64,000 nt of DNA from Pseudomonadota bacterium. GTDB taxonomy: Bacteria > Pseudomonadota > Gammaproteobacteria > Xanthomonadales > Xanthomonadaceae. Below are positions 28,962-36,582 of the stretch, piece after piece; positions within the stretch are counted from its first letter, which is position 1; each line of letters starts with the position of its first letter. A program made the position numbers and the translations under genes. The DNA lies in NCBI GenBank assembly GCA_023419315.1, contig JAEZYE010000059.1, forward strand, positions 1 through 64,000, in the 5' to 3' direction. The notes under the pieces are model-generated. The model did no database searches. It was not told the origin of the DNA and saw nothing but the letters and a program-made list of their open reading frames with translations.

Positions 28962-29534
28962 TCAGGCGACGCCGAACACCGCCACCCACGCGGCCAGCGC
29001 GAGGAACACCAGGGCGGCGACATTGCGGGCCAGTTGCAGCGGCAGCCGATCGGCGAAGCGATGGCCGAGCCACACCACGGGCAGGTTGGCCAGCAGCATG
29101 CCGAGCGTCGTGCCGAGGATGACCTGCCACAGCGGCTCGTAGCGCGTACCGAGCAGGACCGTGGCGACCTGTGTCTTGTCGCCGATTTCGGCAAGGAAGA
29201 AGGCCAGCGTGGTGGCGACGAACGCGCCATAGGCCGGGAGTTTTTCCGCTTCTTCGTCGAGGGTGTCGGGCTTGAGCGTCCACAGCGCGACGGCGAGGAA
29301 GCTGGCCGCGACCGTCCAGCGCAGGAATTCCGGGGACAGCCAGCGCGTCAGTTCCGCGCCCAGCCAGGCGGAAATGGCGTGGTTGACCAGGGTGGCGACG
29401 AGGATGCCCCACGCAATCGGCCACGGACGGCGATAGCGGGCGGCGAGCAGCAGGGCGAGCAATTGGGTCTTGTCGCCAATCTCGGCGACGGTGACCGTGC
29501 CGGTGGACACCAGCAGGGCTTGCAGGGACAGCAT
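28962..29534 (-). CDS. mntX: Manganese exporter of the UPF0016/TMEM165 family
   Basis: 190 residues from the ATG at 29534 with GGAG 9 bases upstream. Six membrane helices in two inverted halves, each holding the family motif: VTVAEIGDKTQLLALLL (residues 14-30) and FFLAEIGDKTQVATVLL. The E-x-G-D-K-T/S Asp and Glu residues bind the metal. MntX proteins export Mn2+ across the inner membrane. The gene has its own promoter and a leader with a yybP-ykoY riboswitch, which strongly supports manganese as substrate. It is divergent from an aldo/keto reductase gene. Confidence 0.93.
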   Translation of the reverse strand: MLSLQALLVSTGTVTVAEIGDKTQLLALLLAARYRRPWPIAWGILVATLVNHAISAWLGAELTRWLSPEFLRWTVAASFLAVALWTLKPDTLDEEAEKLPAYGAFVATTLAFFLAEIGDKTQVATVLLGTRYEPLWQVILGTTLGMLLANLPVVWLGHRFADRLPLQLARNVAALVFLALAAWVAVFGVA

Positions 29535-29545
29535 CGAGGACTCCG

Positions 29546-29591
29546 GGCCGGGCTTCGCGTGGACGCGAAGGCAAACGCACACAGCCCGGCC
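29546..29591 (-). promoter_or_regulatory. Expression-platform hairpin of the mntX leader
   Basis: AGCCCGGCC (29583-29591) pairs with GGCCGGGCT (29546-29554), with an inner CTTCGCGT/ACGCGAAG stem between them. The outer stem ends directly beside the GGAG of the mntX ribosome binding site. Refolding of this element with the aptamer 3' end is a likely way for the riboswitch to control translation. The pairing is seen; the mechanism is inferred. Confidence 0.5.
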
Positions 29592-29607
29592 GGGTCGCAT
29601 GCGGATG

Positions 29608-29716
29608 CCTTCGGTCTTGCCCATCCGAAGCAGAGCTTCGGACTCGCGCACCATGGCGGCTGCCAAGTGTGTTGATGCGCGAAACCGCGTGCGGCGGGCT
29701 ACTCCCCGGAGGAAAG
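29608..29716 (-). ncRNA. yybP-ykoY manganese riboswitch (mntX leader)
   Basis: On the minus strand CCTCCGGGGAGTAGC opens the element and GGGCAAGACCGAAGG closes it. These are the two nearly invariant L1 and L3-side motifs of the class (GGGGAGUAGC and GCAAGACC). Between them ATCAACACACTTGGC matches the conserved central loop (UCAACAUACUCGG-like). CCTCCGG and CCGAAGG form P1 with one mismatch. The element lies about 75 bases before an Mn exporter, the classical target. Mn2+ binding turns expression on in this class. Confidence 0.9.
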
Positions 29717-29723
29717 CCCGCGC

Positions 29724-29729
29724 ATTCTA
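29724..29729 (-). promoter_or_regulatory. mntX promoter -10 box
   Basis: TAGAAT on the minus strand, one base from consensus, about 8 to 10 bases upstream of the riboswitch 5' end, so the transcript would start at the aptamer. No convincing -35 at 16-18 bases. Confidence 0.55.
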
Positions 29730-29789
29730 GTCGAGGCAGTGAATCCGAGGCGTAAACTCTTCTCATTTGGCGCCGTACGGGGGATCGCC

Positions 29790-30758
29790 ATGCAATACCG
29801 TCGCCTGGGTTCTTCCGGACTGATGCTCTCCGCGCTGTCGTTCGGCAGCTGGATCAACTTCGGTGATCGCATCGGCCGCAGCGAGGCGCGCGAACTGGTC
29901 GCCGCCGCGTGGGATCACGGCGTCAACTTCTTCGACAGCGCCGAGAACTACGCACACGGCGAGGCCGAACGCGTGCTGGGCCATGTATTGCGCGATCTGC
30001 GTTTGCCGCGCGACGGCTGTTGCGTGTCCAGCAAGGTGTTCTTCGGCAGCGAAGTGTCCCCGCGGCCCACGCAGCGCGGCCTCTCGCGCAAGCACGTGAC
30101 CGATGCCTGCAACGCCGCGCTGCAGCGGTTGCAGGTGGACTATCTGGATCTGTTCTTCTGCCATCGGCCGGATCCGGATACGCCGGTCGAAGAAACCGTG
30201 CGCGCCATGGACACGCTGATCCGGCAGGGCAAGGTGCTGTACTGGGGAACATCGGAATGGCCGGCGGCGCTCATCCGCGAAGCCGCGCGCATCGCGCGCC
30301 AGCTGCAACTGCAGGGACCGACGATGGAGCAGCCGCAGTACAACCTGCTCAAGCGTGCGCGCGTCGAACTGGAATATGCGCCGCTGTACGCCGAACTGGG
30401 GCTGGGCACGACGGTCTGGTCGCCGCTGGCGTCCGGCCTGTTGAGCGGCAAGTACGAACACGGGATTCCCGGGGACGCGCGGTTGAACGACGACGTTCTG
30501 CATCGCATGGTGATGGGCGACGCCGCGGCCGCCGCGGATCGCATCGCACGCGCGCGCCGCTTCACCGCGCTGGCAGCGGAAGCCGGCGAAGCGCCCGCAC
30601 CGCTGGCCATCGCCTGGTGCCTGCGCAATCCGTACGTTTCCAGCGTCATCACCGGCGCCAGCCGGGTCGAACAACTGCTGCAGAATCTCACCGCGCTCGA
30701 CCTGGCCGAACGTTACGACGATGCGTTCTGGGACCGGCTGGGCGCGGTGGTGGACTGA
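29790..30758 (+). CDS. Aldo/keto reductase of the voltage-gated K channel beta-subunit type
   Basis: 322 residues from the ATG at 29790 (GGGGGATC upstream). A TIM-barrel oxidoreductase using NADPH. The catalytic tetrad is visible: Asp and Tyr in FFDSAENYAHGEAE, Lys in VSSKVFFG and His in LFFCHRPDPDTP. WGTSEWPAALI and VWSPLASGLLSGKY are typical of the KCHNL/AKR6-7-like branch. Substrates of this group are varied aldehydes and ketones. It is divergent from mntX; about 105 bases separate it from the ABC genes downstream. Confidence 0.88.
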   Translation: MQYRRLGSSGLMLSALSFGSWINFGDRIGRSEARELVAAAWDHGVNFFDSAENYAHGEAERVLGHVLRDLRLPRDGCCVSSKVFFGSEVSPRPTQRGLSRKHVTDACNAALQRLQVDYLDLFFCHRPDPDTPVEETVRAMDTLIRQGKVLYWGTSEWPAALIREAARIARQLQLQGPTMEQPQYNLLKRARVELEYAPLYAELGLGTTVWSPLASGLLSGKYEHGIPGDARLNDDVLHRMVMGDAAAAADRIARARRFTALAAEAGEAPAPLAIAWCLRNPYVSSVITGASRVEQLLQNLTALDLAERYDDAFWDRLGAVVD

Positions 30759-30863
30759 CGCCGAACGGACGTCCGCATGACTGATGGCATCCCGTGACTC
30801 CCGGCACACGGGACGCGCGTGGCGCCTGCAGATACTGCGCGCTCTCCCCCATCGAGCGCCCTC

Positions 30864-31781
30864 ATGACGTTCGCGATCCAGACCTTCGACCTGTCCCGCC
30901 GCTTCGCCGGTGGCTTCGGTGTACACGCGCTCAACCTGCACGTGCCCGCCGGCACCGTGTACGGATTCCTCGGCCCCAACGGCGCAGGCAAGACGACGAC
31001 GGTGCGCTTGCTGCTGGATCTGCTGCGGCCGGATGCGGGCCGGGTCGAACTGTTCGGAAAGCCACTGTCGCGGCAGAACCGAACGCCGCTGTCGATGGTG
31101 GGTGCGCTGGTCGAATCCCCCTCGCTGTATCAGCACCTGAGCGGAAGGCAGAATCTGGACGTCACGCGTCGCCTGCTTGATCTTCCGCTGCAACGCATCG
31201 ACGAAACGCTGGAACTCGTCGGCCTGCGCGAAGCCGCCGATCGCCGCGTGCGTGATTACTCGCTCGGCATGCGCCAGCGACTGGCGATCGCACTGGCGTT
31301 GCTGCCGGCGCCGAAACTGCTGATTCTCGACGAGCCGACCAACGGGCTGGATCCGGCGGGCATTCTGGACATGCGTCGCTTGCTGCGCGAACTTGCCGCG
31401 CAAGGGCTGACAGTCTTCGTCTCCAGCCATCTGCTGGCCGAGATCGAATTGATCGCGCGCCATGTCGGCGTGCTGCAGGCCGGGCGTTTGCGGTTCGAAG
31501 GTGAACTCGACGCTCTGCGCGCGCACGCGCACCCGAAACTGTTGATCCGCTGCGACGATCCGGTGCAGGCCGCCTACACGCTGGCGCAGGCGGGCGAACG
31601 CATCAGCGATGTCGACGCGGAAGGCTTGAAAGTGCAACTGGGCGCGCGCAGCGAGATCGACATCAATCGCCTGCTGGTGACGCAGCGGATCGGCGTGTCG
31701 CATCTGGCGCGCGAAGCGGTGTCGCTGGAAAGCCTGTTCTTCGCATTGACCGACGCGCCCGTGCTGGAACGCGCCGCATGA
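30864..31781 (+). CDS. ABC transporter ATP-binding protein
   Basis: 305 residues from the ATG at 30864. Walker A GPNGAGKTTT, Q-loop region GALVESPSLY, signature YSLGMRQR, Walker B LLILDEPTNGLD and H-loop SSHLL are all present. The form LSLGMRQR with LVE is typical of CcmA/BcrA-type exporters of peptides, lipids or antibiotics. The C-terminal 80 residues are a regulatory domain. Its stop overlaps the start of the permease gene by four bases (ATGA), so the two are one transporter. Confidence 0.9.
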   Translation: MTFAIQTFDLSRRFAGGFGVHALNLHVPAGTVYGFLGPNGAGKTTTVRLLLDLLRPDAGRVELFGKPLSRQNRTPLSMVGALVESPSLYQHLSGRQNLDVTRRLLDLPLQRIDETLELVGLREAADRRVRDYSLGMRQRLAIALALLPAPKLLILDEPTNGLDPAGILDMRRLLRELAAQGLTVFVSSHLLAEIELIARHVGVLQAGRLRFEGELDALRAHAHPKLLIRCDDPVQAAYTLAQAGERISDVDAEGLKVQLGARSEIDINRLLVTQRIGVSHLAREAVSLESLFFALTDAPVLERAA

Positions 31782-32536
31782 AGTACCTGATGCGCGTGCT
31801 GCGCGCCGAAGCCGTGAAGATCCGCGGCACGCTGGCGCTGCGCCTGTGCTTCATCGCTCCGGTGCTGGTGGTGGCGCTGGTCGTCCTGCAATTGCTGTTC
31901 AGCCGTGGCGGTGAGCCGATGGCAACGCCCCTGCTGGCGTGGCAGCGTTTCGCGCAGGGCGTGCTGGTGCTGTGGGCCTTCCTGATGCTGCCGCTCTACA
32001 TCACGCTGCAATCGGCATTGCTCGCCGGGCTGGAACACGGCGAACGGCAGTGGAAGCACCTGCTTGCCTTGCCGTTGCCGCGGCGTGCGCATTACCTCGG
32101 CAAGGGCGTCATGCTGCTTGCGCTGGTGTTGCTGGCGACCTGCGTGCTGGCGCTGGCGATCCCGATCGGCGGATGGATCCTGATGCAGGCGAACAATCCG
32201 CTCGGCATGTCCGGCATGCCGCCCTGGATGTTCCTGCTGTCGCGTTCGGCGGCGATCCTGGCGGCCTCCAGTTTCATCATCAGCCTGCATCTCTGGATCG
32301 CGATTCGCTGGCCCAGCTTCACCGTGGCGGTGGCGACCGGCATGACCGCCACCGTCGCCGGATTCCTGATCACCCAGTCCGCACGTTTCGGTCCCTGGTA
32401 TCCCTGGTCGATGCCGATGCAGGTGCTGGCCGGGCAGGGCGAAAAGATGGCTTTCGTCGTGACGGCGGGTCTCACGGGAGGCGTGGTCTGCCTGCTGCTC
32501 GGTCTGCTCGATTTCGGGCGCCGGGAAATGGGGTGA
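31778..32536 (+). CDS. ABC-2-type transporter permease
   Basis: 252 residues with six membrane helices, no signal peptide. The N-terminus (RVLRAEAVKIRGTLALRL) is the coupling region typical of BcrB/lantibiotic-immunity type permeases. LEHGERQWKHLLALPLPRR in the first cytosolic loop is a hallmark of this group. It pairs with the overlapping ATPase gene to make a homodimeric or tetrameric exporter. Self-protection from a peptide or lipid export are the usual roles; no biosynthesis genes are near. Confidence 0.85.
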   Translation: MKYLMRVLRAEAVKIRGTLALRLCFIAPVLVVALVVLQLLFSRGGEPMATPLLAWQRFAQGVLVLWAFLMLPLYITLQSALLAGLEHGERQWKHLLALPLPRRAHYLGKGVMLLALVLLATCVLALAIPIGGWILMQANNPLGMSGMPPWMFLLSRSAAILAASSFIISLHLWIAIRWPSFTVAVATGMTATVAGFLITQSARFGPWYPWSMPMQVLAGQGEKMAFVVTAGLTGGVVCLLLGLLDFGRREMG

Positions 32537-32619
32537 GGTGCGGGCCGAAGCTGCCCGGCCTCGCGCAGGGCAGCCACACTGTGCTGTGATGCCGCAGACG
32601 ACCGAACGAAGCACCGTGC

Positions 32620-33237
32620 ATGGATTTGCGTACTTATCAGCGGCTTCGCGCGCAGGCGCGGCGACTCGGCAATGCAGCCGAGGCGGATGATCTGGTGCAG
32701 GACGCGCTGCTCGCCGGATTGCAGGCCGGGCGGGCCGATCTGCCGTGGCTTTCCGGCACCTTGCGCCACCTCGCCGCGATGCACGTGCGGACGGCGGTGC
32801 ATCGCCGTCGGCGTGAATCCGAAGTGGCTTCCGGCATCGAACTCGTGGCCTCGCCGCCGGAACCGCGGGCCCCGAAGCCCACCTGGCTGCGCGACTGGCC
32901 GCCGTCGCTGCGGCGCGTCGCGGTGCTGGCCCTGCACGGGCTGGACGAGGCCGAGATCCGCTGGATCCTTGCGCTGTCGGGCACGGCGTTCCGGCAGCGA
33001 CTCAGCCGGATCCGCAAACGGCTGGAGACCTTGCAGCCGGGCCAGCGGGCGGAAAGCATCGCGCTGGCCTACGTCCGCGACCCCGCGCGCAGCGCCGATC
33101 TGCAATTCGGACTGGTGCGCCGGGCCCTGAAGGCCAGTCTCGGCGGCTCACCCGGAATGGCCACCCACGATGCCGATGGTCATCGCCTCGTCATCCGCAG
33201 CCCAGGTCACAACGTGCGCCCTCGCGGCAACCCATGA
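32620..33237 (+). CDS. Atypical sigma-70-like (ECF-type) regulator
   Basis: 205 residues. Residues 4-60 resemble sigma region 2 (YQRLRAQARRLGNAAEADD, LVQDALLAGL, WLSGTLRHLAAMHVRTAVHRR), and residues 95-140 resemble region 4 with a helix-turn-helix (LHGLDEAEIRWILALSG, AFRQRLSRIRKRLE). A C-terminal tail of about 55 residues is not usual for ECF factors. No anti-sigma gene follows; the next gene, 28 bases on, encodes a VOC protein. It follows the ABC permease by 83 bases and may be in that operon. Sigma function is plausible but unproven. Confidence 0.6.
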   Translation: MDLRTYQRLRAQARRLGNAAEADDLVQDALLAGLQAGRADLPWLSGTLRHLAAMHVRTAVHRRRRESEVASGIELVASPPEPRAPKPTWLRDWPPSLRRVAVLALHGLDEAEIRWILALSGTAFRQRLSRIRKRLETLQPGQRAESIALAYVRDPARSADLQFGLVRRALKASLGGSPGMATHDADGHRLVIRSPGHNVRPRGNP

Positions 33238-33265
33238 GTGGGAATCCACCCACAGGAGACGTCAC

Positions 33266-33646
33266 ATGCTTTCGCAATCCCGAGTCGGCGCCATCGTGTT
33301 CTTCGTCAGCGATCTGGCCCGTTCCGTCGCGTTCTATCGCGACACGCTCGGCCTGCCGGTGCAGGCCATCGATGGACATGACGGTCCGTTCGCACTCGCC
33401 GAACTTGCCGGCGGACTGACGCTGGTGTTCATCGTGCAGCCCGGCACGCCCGGCGATTCGCCGGTCGTGGTCTTCACGCTGGAGGGCGGCATCGACGACT
33501 ACGCCGAAAAGCTGGTCGAACGCGGGGTGGAAATCGTCGTCCCGGTCAGCGAGTCGCCCGATGGCGGACTGTCGCTGGATTTCGTGGATCCGGACCGCAA
33601 CCTGCTGAGCCTGCACCAGGGGCCGGAACTGCCGCGGCGCCTGTAA
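33266..33646 (+). CDS. VOC-superfamily (glyoxalase-like) protein
   Basis: 126 residues from the ATG at 33266 with AGGAG upstream. It has two beta-alpha-beta-beta-beta modules: AIVFFVSDLARSVAFYRDTLG in the first and DYAEKLVERGVEIV with SLDFVDPDRNLLSLHQ in the second. Metal-site residues typical of glyoxalases and dioxygenases are only partly obvious (final Glu/His near SLHQ is changed). It could be an enzyme or a binding protein for a small ligand. It is probably co-transcribed with the sigma-like gene. Confidence 0.75.
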   Translation: MLSQSRVGAIVFFVSDLARSVAFYRDTLGLPVQAIDGHDGPFALAELAGGLTLVFIVQPGTPGDSPVVVFTLEGGIDDYAEKLVERGVEIVVPVSESPDGGLSLDFVDPDRNLLSLHQGPELPRRL

Positions 33647-33655
33647 CCCAGCCAA

Positions 33656-33690
33656 GCGCGCACGCTCCGCAGAAGCGGGGCCGTGCGCGC
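33656..33690. terminator. Convergent bidirectional hairpin
   Basis: GCGCGCACG and CGTGCGCGC form a 9-bp stem, with an inner CCGC-AGAA-GCGG stem inside the loop. It lies between the convergent VOC and SGNH genes. No T-tract on either strand. Confidence 0.45.
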
Positions 33691-33703
33691 CTGGCCCTTC
33701 GTC

Positions 33704-34420
33704 TCAGCGCAGCAGCGGCGCGATGAGATCGCGCCACAGTTCGTAGCCGGCGCGGTTCATGTGCAGGCGATCTTCGACGAACAAGTCTTCGCGCGGCTGC
33801 CCGTTGGCGTCGAGCATCGGCGTGAACACGTCCACGTAGGTCACGCCGCGACGCTGCGCTTCTTCCCGCACGAGGGCATTGGCCTGCCGTTGCGCTTCCA
33901 GCAGGTGCGCACGCGACGGGCTCGGCTTGGTGGCGATGTAGGCGATCTTCGTGCGCGGCAGATCGCGGCGCACGCGCTCGATGAAGGCGATGAAATCCGC
34001 GTGCACCTGCTGCGGCGTCCGGCCGGCGGCGATGTCATTGTCGCCTGCGTAGAGCAGGATCATGCGCGGCCGGTACGGCACGATGATGCGGTCGGCGTAC
34101 CACGTGCTGTCGCGCACCTCCGAGCCGCCGAATCCGCGATTGATCACGGGCACGCCGGGGAAATCCTGCGCCAGCGTTTCCCACAGCCGGATCGACGAAC
34201 TGCCGACGAACAGCACGGCGCGCTTTGGCGGCGGAGTGGCCTGGTCCTCGGCGGCGAAGCGCTGCATGTCGCGTTCCCATTCGGCGTTCGAGACTTCCGC
34301 GGGAATCTGCGGTGCGCGGCTCTGGACAGCCGGCGGCGTGACGGCGCACGCGGAGAGGGCGGACAGGGTGAGGACAAGCAGGCAGAAGCGGCGCAGCGCG
34401 GGAATGCGTTCGGAAAACAT
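33704..34420 (-). CDS. SGNH/GDSL-type lipoprotein esterase
   Basis: 238 residues. The signal sequence ends in LSAC, a lipobox (Cys25), so the enzyme is lipid-anchored. SGNH blocks are in order: the catalytic Ser in FVGSSSIRLWE, Gly in NRGFGGSEV, Asn in YAGDNDIAAG, and Asp/His in EDRLHMNRAGY. Such enzymes deacylate sugars or lipids in the envelope. It is a single-gene leftward unit, divergent from dgkA. Substrate unknown. Confidence 0.85.
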   Translation of the reverse strand: MFSERIPALRRFCLLVLTLSALSACAVTPPAVQSRAPQIPAEVSNAEWERDMQRFAAEDQATPPPKRAVLFVGSSSIRLWETLAQDFPGVPVINRGFGGSEVRDSTWYADRIIVPYRPRMILLYAGDNDIAAGRTPQQVHADFIAFIERVRRDLPRTKIAYIATKPSPSRAHLLEAQRQANALVREEAQRRGVTYVDVFTPMLDANGQPREDLFVEDRLHMNRAGYELWRDLIAPLLR

Positions 34421-34603
34421 GGGGGGCGGACACCTCGGTGGGGGACCGGTCCAGTGAACCAGCCACGGCAGGTGATCGCAAACGGCCCGTCACCGCAATG
34501 TGGCAAGATCCGCCTTTCGCCCATTCCCGGCCCCGCATGCCCGTGAACGCACAAACCCCAGATCCATCGCCGCGCCGCCCGCGGCCATGCGCGGGTCCGT
34601 CTC

Positions 34604-34984
34604 ATGGCTGACGAAATCGGGCACATGCCGCGCGGACCGGGCCGCATCCTCAAGGCGGCGGTCTGGTCCATGCAGGGCTTGCGCGCGGCATGGCTGCATG
34701 AATCCTCGTTCCGCCTGGAGGTCTACCTGCTGGTCGTGCTGACGCCGATCGCACTGTGGCTGGGCGAGACCGCGATCGAGCGCACGCTGATGATCGGCAG
34801 TTGCCTGCTGGTGCTGGCGGCCGAATTGCTGAATTCCTCCATCGAAGCCGTCATCGAACGCTACGGCGCGGAACACCACGAACTTGCCGGCCGCGCCAAG
34901 GACATGGGTTCGGCGGCGGTGTTCGTGCTGATGATGAACGTGCTGGTCTGTTGGGGCCTGATCCTCGCCCCGCGGCTGTTCTGA
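34604..34984 (+). CDS. dgkA: Diacylglycerol kinase
   Basis: 126 residues with three membrane helices, like E. coli DgkA. The signature AELLNSSIEAVIERYGAEHHELAGRAKDMGSAAV carries the catalytic Glu and the nucleotide-binding residues. It phosphorylates diacylglycerol, recycling the product of membrane-derived glucan and lipid A modification. It is 35 bases upstream of terC in the same direction. The start ATG at 34604 has no strong Shine-Dalgarno sequence. Confidence 0.93.
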   Translation: MADEIGHMPRGPGRILKAAVWSMQGLRAAWLHESSFRLEVYLLVVLTPIALWLGETAIERTLMIGSCLLVLAAELLNSSIEAVIERYGAEHHELAGRAKDMGSAAVFVLMMNVLVCWGLILAPRLF

Positions 34985-35019
34985 ATTTCCCCTTCTGAAG
35001 AAACAAGGTTGCAAAACGC

Positions 35020-35769
35020 ATGAGTCTTGAATTCCTGGCCGACCCCAATGTCTGGCTGACCCTGGTGACGCTGAGTGCGCTCGAAATCGTGCTGGGCATC
35101 GACAACCTGGTCTTCATTTCCATCGCGGTCAGCAAGCTGCCGGAACACCAGCGCCCGATGGCGCGCCGCTTCGGTATCGCGGTGGCCTGCATCACGCGCA
35201 TCGCGCTGCTGGTGTCGCTGGCGTTCCTGGCGCGCATGCAGAACGACCTGTTCAGCGTGGCCGGCATGGGCATTTCCATCCGCGACCTCGTGCTGATCCT
35301 CGGCGGCGTGTTCCTGCTGGTGAAGGGCGCGATGGAAATCAAGGAACTGATCACCGGTGGCGAAGACGAGGATCCTTCGACGACGAAGGCGTCGGCGGTG
35401 TTCGGCCTGGTGATTGCGCAGATCGCGATCATCGACATCGTGTTCTCGCTGGATTCGGTGATCACCGCCGTCGGCATGGCGCAGCACATTCCGATCATGG
35501 TCGCGGCGATCCTGCTGGCCGTCGCGGTGATGCTGCTGGCCGCCAATCCGCTGGGCCGCTTCATCGACGCCAACCCGACCATCAAGATGCTCGCACTGGC
35601 CTTCATCGTGCTGATCGGCGCGGTGCTGATCCTCGACGGCTTCGAGGTGCACGTGCCCAAGCCTTACGTCTACTTCGCCATGGGCTTCTCGGTGATGGTG
35701 GAATGGCTGAACCTGCTGATGCGCCGCCGCGCCGCGCGCAAGCACATCCCGGGTGCGGGCGAGTGGTAA
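35020..35769 (+). CDS. TerC-family integral membrane protein
   Basis: 249 residues with seven helices. EIVLGIDNLVFISIAVSKLP in the first helix and IDIVFSLDSVITAVGMAQH in the sixth place the paired Asp residues that bind metal in TerC/Alx-type proteins, and VEWLNLLMRR ends the last helix. Members export Mn2+ or protect newly exported metalloenzymes, and many are under yybP-ykoY riboswitches; here only 35 bases lie upstream, too few for one. It follows dgkA and ends at a strong terminator. Exact role is inferred. Confidence 0.88.
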   Translation: MSLEFLADPNVWLTLVTLSALEIVLGIDNLVFISIAVSKLPEHQRPMARRFGIAVACITRIALLVSLAFLARMQNDLFSVAGMGISIRDLVLILGGVFLLVKGAMEIKELITGGEDEDPSTTKASAVFGLVIAQIAIIDIVFSLDSVITAVGMAQHIPIMVAAILLAVAVMLLAANPLGRFIDANPTIKMLALAFIVLIGAVLILDGFEVHVPKPYVYFAMGFSVMVEWLNLLMRRRAARKHIPGAGEW

Positions 35770-35791
35770 GCCCACGCGGATGAGATGCCTC

Positions 35792-35820
35792 GACGCCCGG
35801 CTTCGGCCGGGCGTCCTGTT
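35792..35820 (+). terminator. Terminator after the terC gene
   Basis: GACGCCCGGC-TTCG-GCCGGGCGTC is a 10-bp stem with a UUCG loop, followed by CTGTTTTC. It closes the dgkA-terC unit. Confidence 0.88.
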
Positions 35821-35925
35821 TTCGGGCCAAGTTCCCGCAGGTGACCCCGCACGGGCCGCGATGGCGCGGTTGCATCCGTCATCCGCCAATGCTGGAATGC
35901 GGCGTCCCTGACCCGGAGTGGTGCC

Positions 35926-36564
35926 ATGCGCGTGTTCGTCCGTTCCCTCGTGCTCGTCGCTTTGGCGACGCTGTTGTCCGGCTGCGGCTACAACGCCATC
36001 CAGCAGAAGGACGAAGCGGTGAAGGCGGGCTGGTCCGAAGTGCTGAACCAGTACAAGCGCCGCGCCGATCTGATTCCCAATCTGGTCAAGACGGTGCAGG
36101 GCTACGCAGCCCAGGAGCGCCAGGTGCTGACCGATGTGACCAATGCGCGCGCGCGGGTCGGCCAGATCCAGGTGAACGCCGATGACGCCGCTTCGCTGCA
36201 GCAGTTCCAGCAGGCGCAGGGCGAGCTGTCGAGCGCGTTGAGCCGGCTGCTGGTAGTGACGGAGAACTATCCGAACCTGAAGTCGGATCAATCCTTCCGC
36301 GATCTGCAGGCGCAGCTGGAAGGCACGGAAAACCGCATTACCGTCGCGCGCGGCCGCTACATCCAGACCGTGCAGGATTACAACACGTACGTGCGTTCGT
36401 TCCCGCAGGTCATCACCGCGAAGATTTTCGGCTACAAGGAAAAGCCGAATTTCACCGTCGAGAACGAAGCGCAGATCCAGGAAGCGCCGCAGGTGGACTT
36501 CGGCACGCCTGCACCGGCGCCGGCACCGCCGGCTCCGCCCGCGCCTCCGGCCCCGGCGAACTGA
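35926..36564 (+). CDS. LemA-family lipoprotein
   Basis: 212 residues with GGAG 8 bases before the ATG. Lipobox LLSGC (Cys20). The body is all helical and carries the LemA core: AVKAGWSEVLNQYKRRADLIPNLVKTVQGYA, then QFQQAQGELSSALSRLLVVTENYPNLKSDQSF, then ENRITVARGRYIQTVQDYN. The C-terminus is a Pro-Ala tail. Function of LemA is unknown, but it is regularly next to TPM-domain genes, as here, where two follow within one rightward unit. The call is firm at family level. Confidence 0.92.
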   Translation: MRVFVRSLVLVALATLLSGCGYNAIQQKDEAVKAGWSEVLNQYKRRADLIPNLVKTVQGYAAQERQVLTDVTNARARVGQIQVNADDAASLQQFQQAQGELSSALSRLLVVTENYPNLKSDQSFRDLQAQLEGTENRITVARGRYIQTVQDYNTYVRSFPQVITAKIFGYKEKPNFTVENEAQIQEAPQVDFGTPAPAPAPPAPPAPPAPAN

Positions 36565-36582
36565 TCGCAGCCGCTGCACGCA

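Noticed and set aside
34985..35019. Possible yybP-ykoY element before the TerC-family gene
   Set aside because: Only 35 bases separate it from dgkA, and neither signature string occurs there.
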